A DNA stretch of 64,000 bases, taken from assembly GCA_039821555.1 (NCBI GenBank), contig JBCBNX010000007.1, forward strand, positions 61,356 to 125,355. Direction: 5' to 3'. Source of the DNA: Bacteroidota bacterium (GTDB lineage: Bacteria > Bacteroidota > Rhodothermia > Rhodothermales > Rubricoccaceae). The notes beneath the pieces were generated by a model. That model did not search any database. It worked only from the letters and a program-made list of their open reading frames with translations, and was not told where the DNA came from. The position numbers were made by a program, and so were the translations under genes. This document shows positions 51,675 through 61,521 of the stretch, in pieces. Position 1 is the first letter of the stretch. Each line of letters begins with the position of its first letter.

Positions 51675-53774
51675 TCATCCGTCGCTCGGCATCGGGGCAC
51701 GGAAGAGCGTGGCCGCCTCGGCGAAGTGCTCGGCGGAGCCGATCAGGACCAGACGGTCGCCCGCCTCCACCTGGAAGTCGCCTGCGGGGTTGGCGAGCGT
51801 ACGGCCCCCGCGCCGGACTGCGATGACGGTGATCTCGTGGCAGCGGCGGAGGTCGAGCTCGGCAAGCGTCTGCCCGGCTGCTGGAGCGCCGTTCCGCAGG
51901 GCGACGGCGCGCGTGTGGAGGCCCTCCTCGTCGAGGCCCTGGAGCACCATCAGGTGCGCCTCCTGGATCGAGCCGCGCAGGATACGGTAGTCCTCCTGCC
52001 GGATTTCGCGCACGAGGCGGTCGATCTCGGCGGGCGGGACGAGGTAGGCCCCGAGCACGTGCGAGAAGACGCGCACCGTGGTCTCCATCTCTTCCGGCAC
52101 CACGATGTCGGCGCCGGCTTTCTGGAGCGGCTCGACGGTGCGCAGGAAGCGGGTCCGTGCGATGAGTTGGAGCGTCGGGTTGAGGTAGCGCATCTGCTGG
52201 AGGATGCGCGGGACAGCGGTGGGGTCGTTGATGAGGATCACGCCGAGCTTGGCCCGCGCGATGCCCGCGTGTTCGAGCAGAAAGGCGCGGCTGGCGTCGC
52301 CGTAGATCACCGGCACGCCCTCCTTGCGCAGCCTAGCTGTCGACTCCGGGTTGAGTTCGATCACCACGAACGGGATGCCGACATCCTGCATCACCTGCAC
52401 GAGGCGCTGCCCGGCGGGTCCGTAGCCGACCACCACCACGTGGTCCTCCATCGCATGCACGTCCACGCCATGGGCGCCGTCCTCGCTCGCGGGTTTCACC
52501 GCGTCAGGGCCGGGGCCGTCGCCCAGCTTGCGCAGCGGCGTACGCGCCATGAACGTCCCGAACCTAGGCGCAGCCTGCACCTGGAATGGCGTTGCGATCA
52601 TCAGCAGCACCGTCACAGCGATGAACGTCTGCGCGCCCGCGTCGCCCAGCCCAGCCGGTGTGATCCCGGCGGCGCGGCCCGCCCGCTCCAGCACGAAGGA
52701 GAACTCGCCAATCTGCGCGAGCGCCAAGCCCGTCGCTGCCGCGATGCGGATGGGATAGCCGAGCACGAGGATCGCCCCGGTCGTGATGACAAACTTGAGC
52801 ACCACGACGGCCGCTGCCACGCCGAGCACGAGCAGCGGATTCCCCAGCACGAAACGGAGGTCGAGCAGCATGCCGACGGAGACAAAGAACACCGCGTTGA
52901 AGACGGTTCGCAGCGGCAGAATCTCGCTGAGCGCCTGCTCGGAGTATTCGCTCTCGCTCACGATCAGCCCGGCCAAGAATGCGCCGAGCGCGAGGCTCAC
53001 GTCGGCCATCGCCGATACGGCCGCCGTCCCAAAGCAGATTGCGACGATGGTGAGCAGGAACAACTCAGGGCGCCGCGTGCGGACGACCTTCTCCAGCACC
53101 CACGGCACCACGCGCCGCGCGAGCACGATCACCGCCAGAATCAGCGCCGCGGCCTTGCCGAGCACGATCAGGAGGTCGAGCGGTCCGCCGCCCGTGCCCG
53201 CGAGCATCGGCACGAGGAGCACCATCGCCACGATGGCGAGGTCCTGGAAGATGAGCACCGCGAGCGAGAGCTTTCCCGCGGGCGTGTCGGTTTCGGCGCG
53301 CTCGGCGAGGAGCGCCAGCACGATGGCCGTGGACGACAGCGCGACGAGGCAACCCGTGTAGACTCCCGCCTGCCAGCCGATGCCCGCCAGCGCCAAGATG
53401 CCCGTCACGAGGCCAATGGTGACGAACACCTGCGTCCCACCGCCGATGAAGATGGCCCGCCCGATCCGCGAGAGTTTCTCCAAGCTGAACTCGACGCCGA
53501 TGGTGAACAGCAGCAGGATCACGCCAATCTCGGCGAGCACGTCGACGAGTTCTTGCTCGTAGACCAGCCCGAGGGCGTTCGGCCCGATCAAGACGCCCGC
53601 CAGCAGGAAGCCTGCGATGGGCACCAGCCGCAGCTTGTAGCACAGGTAGGCCATCCCCACGCTCACGGCAAAGAGCGCGACGATCTCGTTGAGAAAAGGG
53701 ATGGAAGCAGCAAGAACCACAGCGGAGAGAGGCAAGCAGAGAGGGGCGGTATGTTCAAGGTAGGCGACACCCAC
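51675..53774 (-). CDS. KefB-type monovalent cation:proton antiporter with TrkA domains
   Basis: 699 residues. Membrane domain at about 25-410 with 12-13 helices and CPA2 motifs (FLLAGVLIGPNALGLV, ILLLFTIGVEFSLEKL, GCLVALSSTAIVLALLA, LALAQIGEFSFVL). A RCK/TrkA-N domain follows at about 440-560 (DHVVVVGYGPAGQRLVQVM with a Rossmann glycine motif), and a TrkA-C domain from about 615 to the end. It should exchange K+ or Na+ for H+ across the inner membrane, gated by a cytoplasmic ligand. The reading starts with GTG at 53774; a later start is possible since the first helix begins near residue 20. Divergent from the lipoprotein gene at 53833. Confidence 0.92.
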   Translation of the reverse strand: MGVAYLEHTAPLCLPLSAVVLAASIPFLNEIVALFAVSVGMAYLCYKLRLVPIAGFLLAGVLIGPNALGLVYEQELVDVLAEIGVILLLFTIGVEFSLEKLSRIGRAIFIGGGTQVFVTIGLVTGILALAGIGWQAGVYTGCLVALSSTAIVLALLAERAETDTPAGKLSLAVLIFQDLAIVAMVLLVPMLAGTGGGPLDLLIVLGKAAALILAVIVLARRVVPWVLEKVVRTRRPELFLLTIVAICFGTAAVSAMADVSLALGAFLAGLIVSESEYSEQALSEILPLRTVFNAVFFVSVGMLLDLRFVLGNPLLVLGVAAAVVVLKFVITTGAILVLGYPIRIAAATGLALAQIGEFSFVLERAGRAAGITPAGLGDAGAQTFIAVTVLLMIATPFQVQAAPRFGTFMARTPLRKLGDGPGPDAVKPASEDGAHGVDVHAMEDHVVVVGYGPAGQRLVQVMQDVGIPFVVIELNPESTARLRKEGVPVIYGDASRAFLLEHAGIARAKLGVILINDPTAVPRILQQMRYLNPTLQLIARTRFLRTVEPLQKAGADIVVPEEMETTVRVFSHVLGAYLVPPAEIDRLVREIRQEDYRILRGSIQEAHLMVLQGLDEEGLHTRAVALRNGAPAAGQTLAELDLRRCHEITVIAVRRGGRTLANPAGDFQVEAGDRLVLIGSAEHFAEAATLFRAPMPSDG

Positions 53775-53832
53775 AGTTCATGCTCCCGCGCTACCTTGTG
53801 AAGCTTCTCTCCATACCATCGCCCGTCCGCTC

Positions 53833-54681
53833 ATGCGTCTCGCCTATCTCCTCACGCCTCTCGTAGCCATTGCTCTGGCCGCCTGCGCTACCCCAGACCC
53901 GGACACCGCGACCACAGATGCCGCTCCGTCCGAGGTTGCTGAGATCCCCCTCCATTCGGCAGCGGACTCCCTGGCAATGCAGGCTTTTGACTACGCGGGC
54001 GGCCCTGCTGCCTGGGCGAGCGTCGCCGCGCTGCGCTTCGACTTTGCCATCGAGCGCGGCGGTGAACGCATCCCGATCCGTCACCACCTTTGGGACCGCA
54101 CCACCGGCGCCTACCGCATCGACTGGTCCAACGGCGACACGCTCTATACGGCGCTCTTCGACGTGAACGACTACACCGCGGGCTCGGTCTACATGAACGG
54201 TAGGCCGCTCGCGGACAGCACGCTCGCCGACGCCCTCGACAACGCCGAGCAGGCCTACCTCAACGACACCTACTGGCTGCTGCTCCCCGTCAAGCTCTTC
54301 GACGACGGCGTCACGCGCGGCCTCGATGCCGACTCGTCGGACGCCACCACGGCGGCGCTCACGCTCGCCTTCGACGGCGTGGGCCTCACGCCCGATGACG
54401 CCTACTGGATCTACATCAACCGAGACTCGGGCGCCGTGGAGGGCTGGACGTATGTACTGGAGAGCGGAGGCGTCGGCCAGTCTGCCTGGGTGGACTACCA
54501 GCCGTTTGAAACAAAGGCGGGGCCGGTGCTGCTCTCAGCCCGCAAGGAGCGTGCGGACGGCCTGGCGATCCTGACCGATGCGCTCGCGCTCCCCACAGAC
54601 CTCGACCCGGCTGCGTTCACAGACCCAGCTGCGCGCCTCGACGGTCGGGCGCTGGCGGCCGACGCTCCGACTGAGCTTTGA
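53833..54681 (+). CDS. hypothetical lipoprotein
   Basis: 282 residues. Signal peptide with lipobox LVAIALAAC, Cys18, then TPDPDTATTD: a lipid-anchored envelope protein. The mature part (about 45-260) is beta-rich, with FDYAGGPAAWASVAALRFDF and RHHLWDRTTGAYRIDWSNGD, resembling a fold of DUF-type lipoproteins related to outer-membrane lipoprotein carrier-like barrels. No specific family is assigned. Starts at the first Met after the divergent antiporter start. Confidence 0.8.
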   Translation: MRLAYLLTPLVAIALAACATPDPDTATTDAAPSEVAEIPLHSAADSLAMQAFDYAGGPAAWASVAALRFDFAIERGGERIPIRHHLWDRTTGAYRIDWSNGDTLYTALFDVNDYTAGSVYMNGRPLADSTLADALDNAEQAYLNDTYWLLLPVKLFDDGVTRGLDADSSDATTAALTLAFDGVGLTPDDAYWIYINRDSGAVEGWTYVLESGGVGQSAWVDYQPFETKAGPVLLSARKERADGLAILTDALALPTDLDPAAFTDPAARLDGRALAADAPTEL

Positions 54682-54760
54682 CGGCGTTTTTCGGGCGTGA
54701 CAACCGTCTGCGTTCCTATGTTTTCCGCCCAATCGCCTCGCTCTTCAAGTCCGCCTCGTC

Positions 54761-55315
54761 ATGCCTGCCCCGCTCGAACTCGCGTCTTCCGATCCTGACT
54801 GGCGACACAGGTTTGGCGGGCTAGGCCGCCGCCTCCGCCTCGCCTTCGGTGACGCCGCGCTCCGCATCGACCACATCGGAAGCACGGCCCTTGACGGCGT
54901 CCCGGCGCTTCCGATCGTAGACGTGCAGATCTCAGTGCCAGCTCTCACGCCCGAGTCGGCGTACCGGGAGGCGCTCTCGGCGCTCGGCTTCGCGATGGAG
55001 GCGGGCCACCCCGACAAGACGGTCCGGTTCTTCCGTGAGACCAAGATGCCGAGCCGTGTTCACTTGCATGTTCGCGCCGCCGGCACCCTCGGTGAGCAAT
55101 CGGCGCTGGTCCTACGCGACTTCCTCCGCACCGATGCCGAGGCGCGCACCGCGTTCGCGTCAGGGAAACGAGCACTCGCGGATGCCGTGGCTCACGAAGA
55201 GTACCCGGCAGCCGCCTACGCGACGGCCAAGCCGACGGTGCTCTGGGAAGCCTTGCGCGGCGCCCACCGCTGGGCCCAAGAAACGGGCTGGACGCCCGGC
55301 ATGTCCGACGCTTGA
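54761..55315 (+). CDS. GrpB family protein (UPF0157)
   Basis: 184 residues. The nucleotidyltransferase-like motif IDHIGSTALDGVPALPIVDVQI near residue 40 and a second conserved block (MPSRVHLHVRAAG, DFLRTDAEARTAFASGKR) define the GrpB family. The biochemical role is not established; some members are fused to coenzyme A biosynthesis enzymes. It stands alone, 79 bp after the lipoprotein gene. Confidence 0.9.
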   Translation: MPAPLELASSDPDWRHRFGGLGRRLRLAFGDAALRIDHIGSTALDGVPALPIVDVQISVPALTPESAYREALSALGFAMEAGHPDKTVRFFRETKMPSRVHLHVRAAGTLGEQSALVLRDFLRTDAEARTAFASGKRALADAVAHEEYPAAAYATAKPTVLWEALRGAHRWAQETGWTPGMSDA

Positions 55316-55460
55316 GGGCGATTTAAACGATGTCATCCCGCTTGGCAGGGAAAAGGGCTAGCCCTAGGATCAGGTAGGCATTATCCTTGCCGTCTGGTGA
55401 GCGACGGGACCGCACCCGTCGCCTCCTTTCCGGATGACGCCCACCCGTTTCGCTTCCGCC

Positions 55461-58400
55461 ATGCGATCCTGGTCTTTCCCCCTCAGCCTAGCACTCCTCA
55501 CAGGGCTCGTTGCTGGGCTGCTCGCCGCTCCCACCGCGGCCCAGACGCAAGCCGATGGCTACGACCCGTCGTGGTACGTGGCCGGCCAGCCGCACGTCAA
55601 GCTCTCGGTCGTCGAGGACGGCCTCTACCGCGTCACCGGCGCGGAGCTAGCGGCTGCGGGCGCCTCCGGGATCGACCTCGCCACGCTCGCCCTCATCGAG
55701 AACGGACGGCGCATCCCCGTCCACCTCGACGGCAACACCACGGGCCCGATGCAGGCCGCCGACGCCCTCGTCTTCGTCGGCCGCCAAAACCGGGGCGACG
55801 ACGAACTCTGGGCCTACAACGACGGAACGGCTCCCACCCAATCCGACCCCGCCCTCCAGAGCAGCGACCACTTCAGCCTCTTCACCGACACGACGTCCTA
55901 TTGGCTGACCTGGAACGGCGCGCCCAGCCCGCGCTACGAGACGCTCGGTGCTGAGGCCTTCGCCGAGGGCGCCCTTACCCGCAACATCCAGCGCGACACG
56001 GTGCTCGCGGAGGTCGACGGAAACAACTACTACCCAGGTGATCCGGCTCAATTCCGCGCCGGGCATCCGTTCTACACACGCGGCGAGGGCTACTACTGGC
56101 GCCGCCTCCGGCATTTCGAGTCGGGCGGCGAAATCGTCTTCGAGCCTACCGTGGCGGCGTCGTTCATCGACCGAACGTCTCCCGACCCGTTGCTCGTCCG
56201 CGCGAAGTTCAACGGGGCCTCCGGTGCCCAGCACGACGTACGCCTCGACGTCGAGGTGGACACGGGCGGCGGTGTGCTCGGCTATGTAGAGTTGGGGCGC
56301 GTCGGCTGGAGCAACTATGCCTTCGCCGAGGTGGCGGGCTCCTTCGACGCCGCGACCGTACCTCCGGGCAACCAACTTCGCTTCCGCATCACCTCGACCT
56401 CGCCGGGGGCTGTCAACAGCATCGTGGACCTCGACTACATCGAGGTGATCTCCACGCGGGCGCTTCGGCTCGAAGGGGGCATCGCGCGCGTTGCGGCGGT
56501 GCCCGGACGCTACGAGTTCATCCTGCGCGGCTCCACCGAAGTCCCCGTTGCCTACGACCCCGCCACCCTACGCCGGATCGAGCTGCGCCAACTCGGCAAC
56601 TCGGTACGCTTCACCAACGACATCGCGGCCCCCTCGATCCTCTGGGTCGCCGAGTCGAGCGGCTATGCGAGCGTCGCCGACATCGCGGCCGTTGTCCAGA
56701 GCGACCTCGCGAGCACGGCCAACGCCGCTGACTACCTGATCGTAACGCCTGCGGCACTCCGGCCGAGCGCCGAAGCCCACGCCGCATACCGTCGCACGGC
56801 GGCGGGCGGCGGCCACACCGTAGCCATCGTGGACCTGCGCGACGTGTTCGACCAGTTCGACTATGGCCGGGCGACGCCGGTGGCTCTTCGCCGCTTCATT
56901 CGCCAGACGAAGGCCTGGAGCCAGCCCCCCCGCTTCCTCCTCCTATGGGGCGACGACATCTACCGATTCCGCACCGATCCGCAGCCCGCGTGGTGGCTGC
57001 CGTCCTACGGCAATGCCGTCTCCGACGCTTGGTTTGCCATGCAGAGCGAGGGGCCGGGCGACCTTACCGAGATCATCGCCATCGGGCGTGTCCCGCTGCG
57101 CACCAACGCGGAGGGCGCGCTCTTCACCGGCAAGGTGCAACGCAGCGAAAGCGCCGCGCCCTCCGACTGGCAGAAGCGGGCCATCCTCATGTCTGGTGGC
57201 AACGGCGCGGGCGAGCAGCGCGACTTCCGCGCCTACATCCAAGGCGTCGGTGCCCGCGTCTCGGATCGCCCCGTGGGTGCCGACACCGTCTTCTTCCACA
57301 AGACGTCGGACGAAGTCCTCGACACCTCGCTGCAGGACTCGATCCGCGTGGCGATCCAGGACGGCGCCGCGTTCCTGACCTACCTCGGCCACTCTGCCGC
57401 TGAGACGTGGGAGATCGTCATCGACGACCCGGAGGACTTCAGCAACGAGGACCGCCTGCCCGTCGTGTTCTCGCTGGGCTGCCGGACGGGCAACTTCGCC
57501 GCGCTATCCGACCGCGGGACGCTCGCCGAGCGCCTCGTGCTGGGCTCGGAGGCGGGGAGCATCGCGCACTGGGGCACCTCCGAGATCGCGCGCGTGCCCG
57601 AAACCCGCGCCATCAGCGACTTCGCGCACCAGGTCATCTTCAGCGAGTCGCGCGAGGGCGACGCCGACACCACGCGCGCGCTCGGGCTGGCCCTCCAGGA
57701 GGCCAAGCGCCGCTACGCCACCACGTTTGGCTTCGGCGGCGTGTCCTACTACCCCGTGAAGCACCTGCTTCAGTACGGCCTCATCGGCGACCCGGCTTCG
57801 CGCATCGTCCTGCCGAGCGAGCCCGACCTTGCTGTCGCCGAGGCGGACCTCCGCATCAGCCCGGCCGCGCCCCTCGTCGAAGACGGTATGCTCACGGCCG
57901 ATGTCCGCGTGCGCAACCGCGGGCTCGTCCCGCTCGACTCACTCACCGTCACGGTCCGCCAGGAGCGCCCGAGCCGCGGCGACACCCTCGTCAGCCGCCG
58001 GCTGGCCCCGTTCGGCATCGACACCACGTTTGCGATTCCGCTGCCGCTCGCCGAGGGCGACGCGGGTACGCACTTCGTCTCTGTGACGGCGGATGCGCTG
58101 AGCGAGATCAGCGAGTTCGACGAGACAAACAACCTCGTCAGCCGCAAGCCGCACGTCGTGTTCTCGAACGGCCTCGCGGTCGTTTTCCCGCAGGATTTCG
58201 CGACGGTCGATGCCCGGCAGCCGCGCCTCCGCGTGTCGCTGGCGAGCCCCCGTGCCGCTCAGGGCGCAGCCGTCCTCTTCGAGATCGACCGGGTGCCCAC
58301 CTTCGACTCGCCCGCGAAGCAGAGCTCGACATCGATCCCCATCCGCAACGCGCACGCCGACTGGAGCCCGGCAGAGGCGCTGCCCGACGGTCAGCCTGCC

Positions 58401-60446
58401 TACTGGCGCGCTCGCCTGGACGCCCCCGACCAGGTCAACAACTGGGTAGGCGGACGCCTGCTCGTTCAGACCAGCGACGTACCGGGCCGCTGGACGATGA
58501 CCGGCGACCTCTTCGACGCGGTCGCCACCGATGGCTTCCTCGTACGCGAGGACGACGCCTGGGCCTTCAGCGACTACCGCGTCAACGTGCAGACCAACGC
58601 CGAGGCAGAGGACACGTCGCGCAAGGGGCAGTTCGTGGTCAACAGCGGCTCGCCCATCCTGCGTCTGACGCCCGGCTTTGGCGTGCTCATCATTGACGGC
58701 ACGTTTGGGACCGTCCGGGGCTCCGGCTACGGCGCGCCCTACGCCGCCGGCCAGGAGGAAGCCGCCCTCGTCACCCTCGACTCGCTCGTCAACCGGGTCG
58801 CTGTGCCAGGGGACTACATCTTCGTGCGCACGCGCAACCTCTTCCAGAGCGGCCCCGTGCCCGACGCCCTCAAGACGCTTCTGCAGTCGCTCGGATCGGA
58901 GGCGGCGCCGTCGCTCAACTACGAGGACATGCTCCTGCTCGTGACGCAGAAGGACGAGCCGGGCACCACCTGGGAGCGGGTCGTCCCCGACGGACCGGAG
59001 CAGCCCGATTTCGTGCTCCTCGACACGACGCTGACGTTCCAGAACCCAGCGGGTCAGCTCACGAGCCCACGCATCGGCCCGGCGAAGGCGTGGCGCACGC
59101 TCACGCTCGACACGGACGTGGGAAGCCAGCCCGCGTTCGTCTCCGTCGATGTGCTCGCCGCCAACGGCTCGGTGCTGATTGGCGACCTCCGGAGCCCCAC
59201 GGCTGACCTGAGCGGCATCGACGCACGGGCGCACCCGTTCCTGACGCTGCGGGCGACGCTCTCCGACGTGAGCCAGCAGAGCACCCCGCAGCTACGCCAG
59301 TGGCAGGTCATCTACGATCCCGTTCCCGAACTCGTCCTCGACCCGGATCTCTTCGCATTGCCGACGGAGGCCCTCGCGGAGGGCGAGCCACTCCGGTTCG
59401 AGGTCCCGGTGCGCAACCTCAGCCTCGTCGCCCCCGACTCCGTGCGGGTCCGCGCGACGCTCACCGACCCGGACAACGAGCAGATCGAAATCCTGGTGAC
59501 GAGTCGCCGCGACGTACTGCCAGACTCGGTCGTCATGGTACCCGTCGAGGCCGTCACCGTGGGGCGTGTTGGGCAGAACGGCATCCAGGCCGAGGCGAGC
59601 CAGCCGACGCTCACGGAGTCGCTGACCTACAACAACGCGCTCGTGGGCGACTTCCGGGTCGCGGCGGACGCTACCGAGCCGATGCTGCGCGTGATGATCG
59701 ACGGCACGGAGGTCCGCAACGGACCGGAGCGGGTCTTCAACACGCAGGACCCAGCGATTCCGTTTGTCTCAGCGAGGCCACGCATCCAGGTCTCGCTCAC
59801 CGACTCGAACCCGTTCCTCCGCCTCGACGACCCCGGAGCCTTCTCGCTCACCCTCAACGACGAAGAGGTCGATCCCGCTGCCGTGATCTTCGAGGCTGCC
59901 ACCGGCGAGGAGAACGAGGCCCGCCTCACCTTTGAACCCACGACGTCGCTCTCGGACACGCTGCACACGCTCACCATCGAGGCGCGCGACGCCACCGGCA
60001 ACCCAGCCCGCATCGCCAACGTGCTCGACCGCGAGATCGGCGGCCCGGCCCCGATGGACTCGACGACCTACCGCGCCTACTTCCGCGTGCAGTCGGAGAT
60101 GGAGTTGGAGAGCGTCTTCCCCTACCCCAACCCGATGGTGTCGTCCACGCGCTTCCTGTTCCGCCTGCGCGGGGCTGACGCCGCGCTCGTGGAGGACCTG
60201 CGCATCCGGATCTACACCATCAACGGCCGCCTCATCCGCGAGCTTCGTCCGCTGGAGTGCCTCGACGCGAGCAACTGCCTTCCGGGCGCCCGCATCGGCT
60301 GGAACGATGTGGCCTGGGACGGGCGCGACGAGGACGGTGACCTCGTGGCGAGTGGGGTCTACCTCTACCAAGTCTTCCTCCGCGCCGATGGGCAAAACCT
60401 CACGCCGAGCAACGACCCCATCGGCAAGATTGCTGTGATCCGGTAG
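55461..60446 (+). CDS. porU2: T9SS sortase, C25 peptidase PorU2-like
   Basis: 1661 residues from this start (an ATG nine codons earlier at 55434 is possible). Signal peptide (SLALLTGLVAGLLAAPTAAQ). The gingipain-type C25 domain at about 380-760 holds the catalytic His in LTYLGHSAAETWEI (about H644) and Cys in VVFSLGCRTGNFAAL (about C674), 30 residues apart as in gingipains. Downstream are several CARDB/Ig-like beta-sandwich domains (about 790-1500) and a C-terminal FlgD-like/T9SS-type end (FPYPNPMVSSTRFLFRL ... DGDLVASGVYLYQVFL). Sortases of this long type cleave the T9SS C-terminal signal and attach cargo to the cell surface. Here it would process the nuclease of the integrated element. Confidence 0.88.
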   Translation: MRSWSFPLSLALLTGLVAGLLAAPTAAQTQADGYDPSWYVAGQPHVKLSVVEDGLYRVTGAELAAAGASGIDLATLALIENGRRIPVHLDGNTTGPMQAADALVFVGRQNRGDDELWAYNDGTAPTQSDPALQSSDHFSLFTDTTSYWLTWNGAPSPRYETLGAEAFAEGALTRNIQRDTVLAEVDGNNYYPGDPAQFRAGHPFYTRGEGYYWRRLRHFESGGEIVFEPTVAASFIDRTSPDPLLVRAKFNGASGAQHDVRLDVEVDTGGGVLGYVELGRVGWSNYAFAEVAGSFDAATVPPGNQLRFRITSTSPGAVNSIVDLDYIEVISTRALRLEGGIARVAAVPGRYEFILRGSTEVPVAYDPATLRRIELRQLGNSVRFTNDIAAPSILWVAESSGYASVADIAAVVQSDLASTANAADYLIVTPAALRPSAEAHAAYRRTAAGGGHTVAIVDLRDVFDQFDYGRATPVALRRFIRQTKAWSQPPRFLLLWGDDIYRFRTDPQPAWWLPSYGNAVSDAWFAMQSEGPGDLTEIIAIGRVPLRTNAEGALFTGKVQRSESAAPSDWQKRAILMSGGNGAGEQRDFRAYIQGVGARVSDRPVGADTVFFHKTSDEVLDTSLQDSIRVAIQDGAAFLTYLGHSAAETWEIVIDDPEDFSNEDRLPVVFSLGCRTGNFAALSDRGTLAERLVLGSEAGSIAHWGTSEIARVPETRAISDFAHQVIFSESREGDADTTRALGLALQEAKRRYATTFGFGGVSYYPVKHLLQYGLIGDPASRIVLPSEPDLAVAEADLRISPAAPLVEDGMLTADVRVRNRGLVPLDSLTVTVRQERPSRGDTLVSRRLAPFGIDTTFAIPLPLAEGDAGTHFVSVTADALSEISEFDETNNLVSRKPHVVFSNGLAVVFPQDFATVDARQPRLRVSLASPRAAQGAAVLFEIDRVPTFDSPAKQSSTSIPIRNAHADWSPAEALPDGQPAYWRARLDAPDQVNNWVGGRLLVQTSDVPGRWTMTGDLFDAVATDGFLVREDDAWAFSDYRVNVQTNAEAEDTSRKGQFVVNSGSPILRLTPGFGVLIIDGTFGTVRGSGYGAPYAAGQEEAALVTLDSLVNRVAVPGDYIFVRTRNLFQSGPVPDALKTLLQSLGSEAAPSLNYEDMLLLVTQKDEPGTTWERVVPDGPEQPDFVLLDTTLTFQNPAGQLTSPRIGPAKAWRTLTLDTDVGSQPAFVSVDVLAANGSVLIGDLRSPTADLSGIDARAHPFLTLRATLSDVSQQSTPQLRQWQVIYDPVPELVLDPDLFALPTEALAEGEPLRFEVPVRNLSLVAPDSVRVRATLTDPDNEQIEILVTSRRDVLPDSVVMVPVEAVTVGRVGQNGIQAEASQPTLTESLTYNNALVGDFRVAADATEPMLRVMIDGTEVRNGPERVFNTQDPAIPFVSARPRIQVSLTDSNPFLRLDDPGAFSLTLNDEEVDPAAVIFEAATGEENEARLTFEPTTSLSDTLHTLTIEARDATGNPARIANVLDREIGGPAPMDSTTYRAYFRVQSEMELESVFPYPNPMVSSTRFLFRLRGADAALVEDLRIRIYTINGRLIRELRPLECLDASNCLPGARIGWNDVAWDGRDEDGDLVASGVYLYQVFLRADGQNLTPSNDPIGKIAVIR

Positions 60447-60449
60447 CCG

Positions 60450-61406
60450 TCAAGCATGGCGCGCTCGCCAGTCTCTACAGAGTGCGCGGGCGGCTTCAGG
60501 CCAGGTTGGGTGCTCGAACGTGAAGCCGTGCGCCAGCAGGCGACCCGGTGTGACGCGGCGGCTCTTGAGGACGAGTTCGCTCTCGGTCCGCAAGAAGAAC
60601 GCGCCGACTTCGAGCATCCACGCAGTCGCTGGCAGGCCGATTCGGGTGCCCCAGGCGTCGCGCAGCGCCCGCATAAACGCGGCGTTCGGCAGTGGGTGCG
60701 GTGCCGCGAGATTAACGGGGCCGTTGATCTCGTCTTGCTCAATCAGCCAGCGGACGGCCCGCACGAAGTCGTCGCCGTGGAGCCAGGAGACGTACTGCCG
60801 CCCGTCGCCCGAGGTGCCGCCTAGGCCGCGGCGGACGAGTCCGAGCAGCGTGTCGAAGATGCCGCCACGGTCGGCGCTCATTACCACAGCAGCGCGGAGG
60901 GCCACCTTGCGGGTGTGCGGCGTGTCGGCCTCGGCGAGCGTGCGCTCCCACGCCTGCGCCACGTCGATGCTGAAGCGCCACGACGCAGGCGCGTCGGGCT
61001 CGGTGCCGCCGATCAGGCCGGTCGCCTCGTCGTTGGGCGCGTCATAGCAGTGGGCGTAGATCGTCGCCGTGCTCATCTGGAGCCACACGGGCGGCGGGGC
61101 CTTCGCCTGCGAGATGGCCTTGCCGACGACCCGTGTCGAGGCGACCCGCGAGTCCATCATGAGGCGGCGGTTCTCGGGCGTGTAGCGGCAGTCGACGCTG
61201 CGCCCCGCGAGGTTCACCACCGCATCCGCGCCGTCGAGTTCGGCTGCCCATGCCCCGAGCGACTGCGCGTCCCAGCCGACCACGCGCCACGGCTCAGCGC
61301 TGCCCGGCGACCGGCTCAGCACGACGACCTCGTGCCCGTCGGCGTGGAAGTCGCGGGCGAGGAGCGTGCCGAGTTGGCCGCTGCCTCCGGCTAGGATGAC
61401 CTTCAT
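60450..61406 (-). CDS. TIGR01777-family epimerase (SDR39U1-like)
   Basis: 318 residues, extended SDR: glycine motif [18 protein letters not shown] at the N terminus, [20 protein letters not shown], and a C-terminal DUF1731-like end with [22 protein letters not shown] and FEHPTW. A Tyr-x-x-x-Lys pair is not obvious, as is often so in this family. Substrate unknown. The start at 61406 ([10 protein letters not shown]) is canonical. It converges with porU2, three bases after its stop, and is divergent from hutU. Confidence 0.92.
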   Translation of the reverse strand: MKVILAGGSGQLGTLLARDFHADGHEVVVLSRSPGSAEPWRVVGWDAQSLGAWAAELDGADAVVNLAGRSVDCRYTPENRRLMMDSRVASTRVVGKAISQAKAPPPVWLQMSTATIYAHCYDAPNDEATGLIGGTEPDAPASWRFSIDVAQAWERTLAEADTPHTRKVALRAAVVMSADRGGIFDTLLGLVRRGLGGTSGDGRQYVSWLHGDDFVRAVRWLIEQDEINGPVNLAAPHPLPNAAFMRALRDAWGTRIGLPATAWMLEVGAFFLRTESELVLKSRRVTPGRLLAHGFTFEHPTWPEAARALCRDWRARHA

Positions 61407-61521
61407 GACAGGGGGGAAGCGAGGGGGACAGGCCCGGAGGATAGCGCATGCGCCGCACCTATGGTTTTTCGCGGGATTGCCGCCGTACGTTGGGGCTTCC
61501 CCCAACCGACTCCTCCCTCCC

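Noticed and set aside
51642..53801. 719-codon open frame antisense to the antiporter gene
   Set aside because: The product is His/Arg/Glu-rich low-complexity sequence; the minus strand encodes a complete KefB-like transporter.
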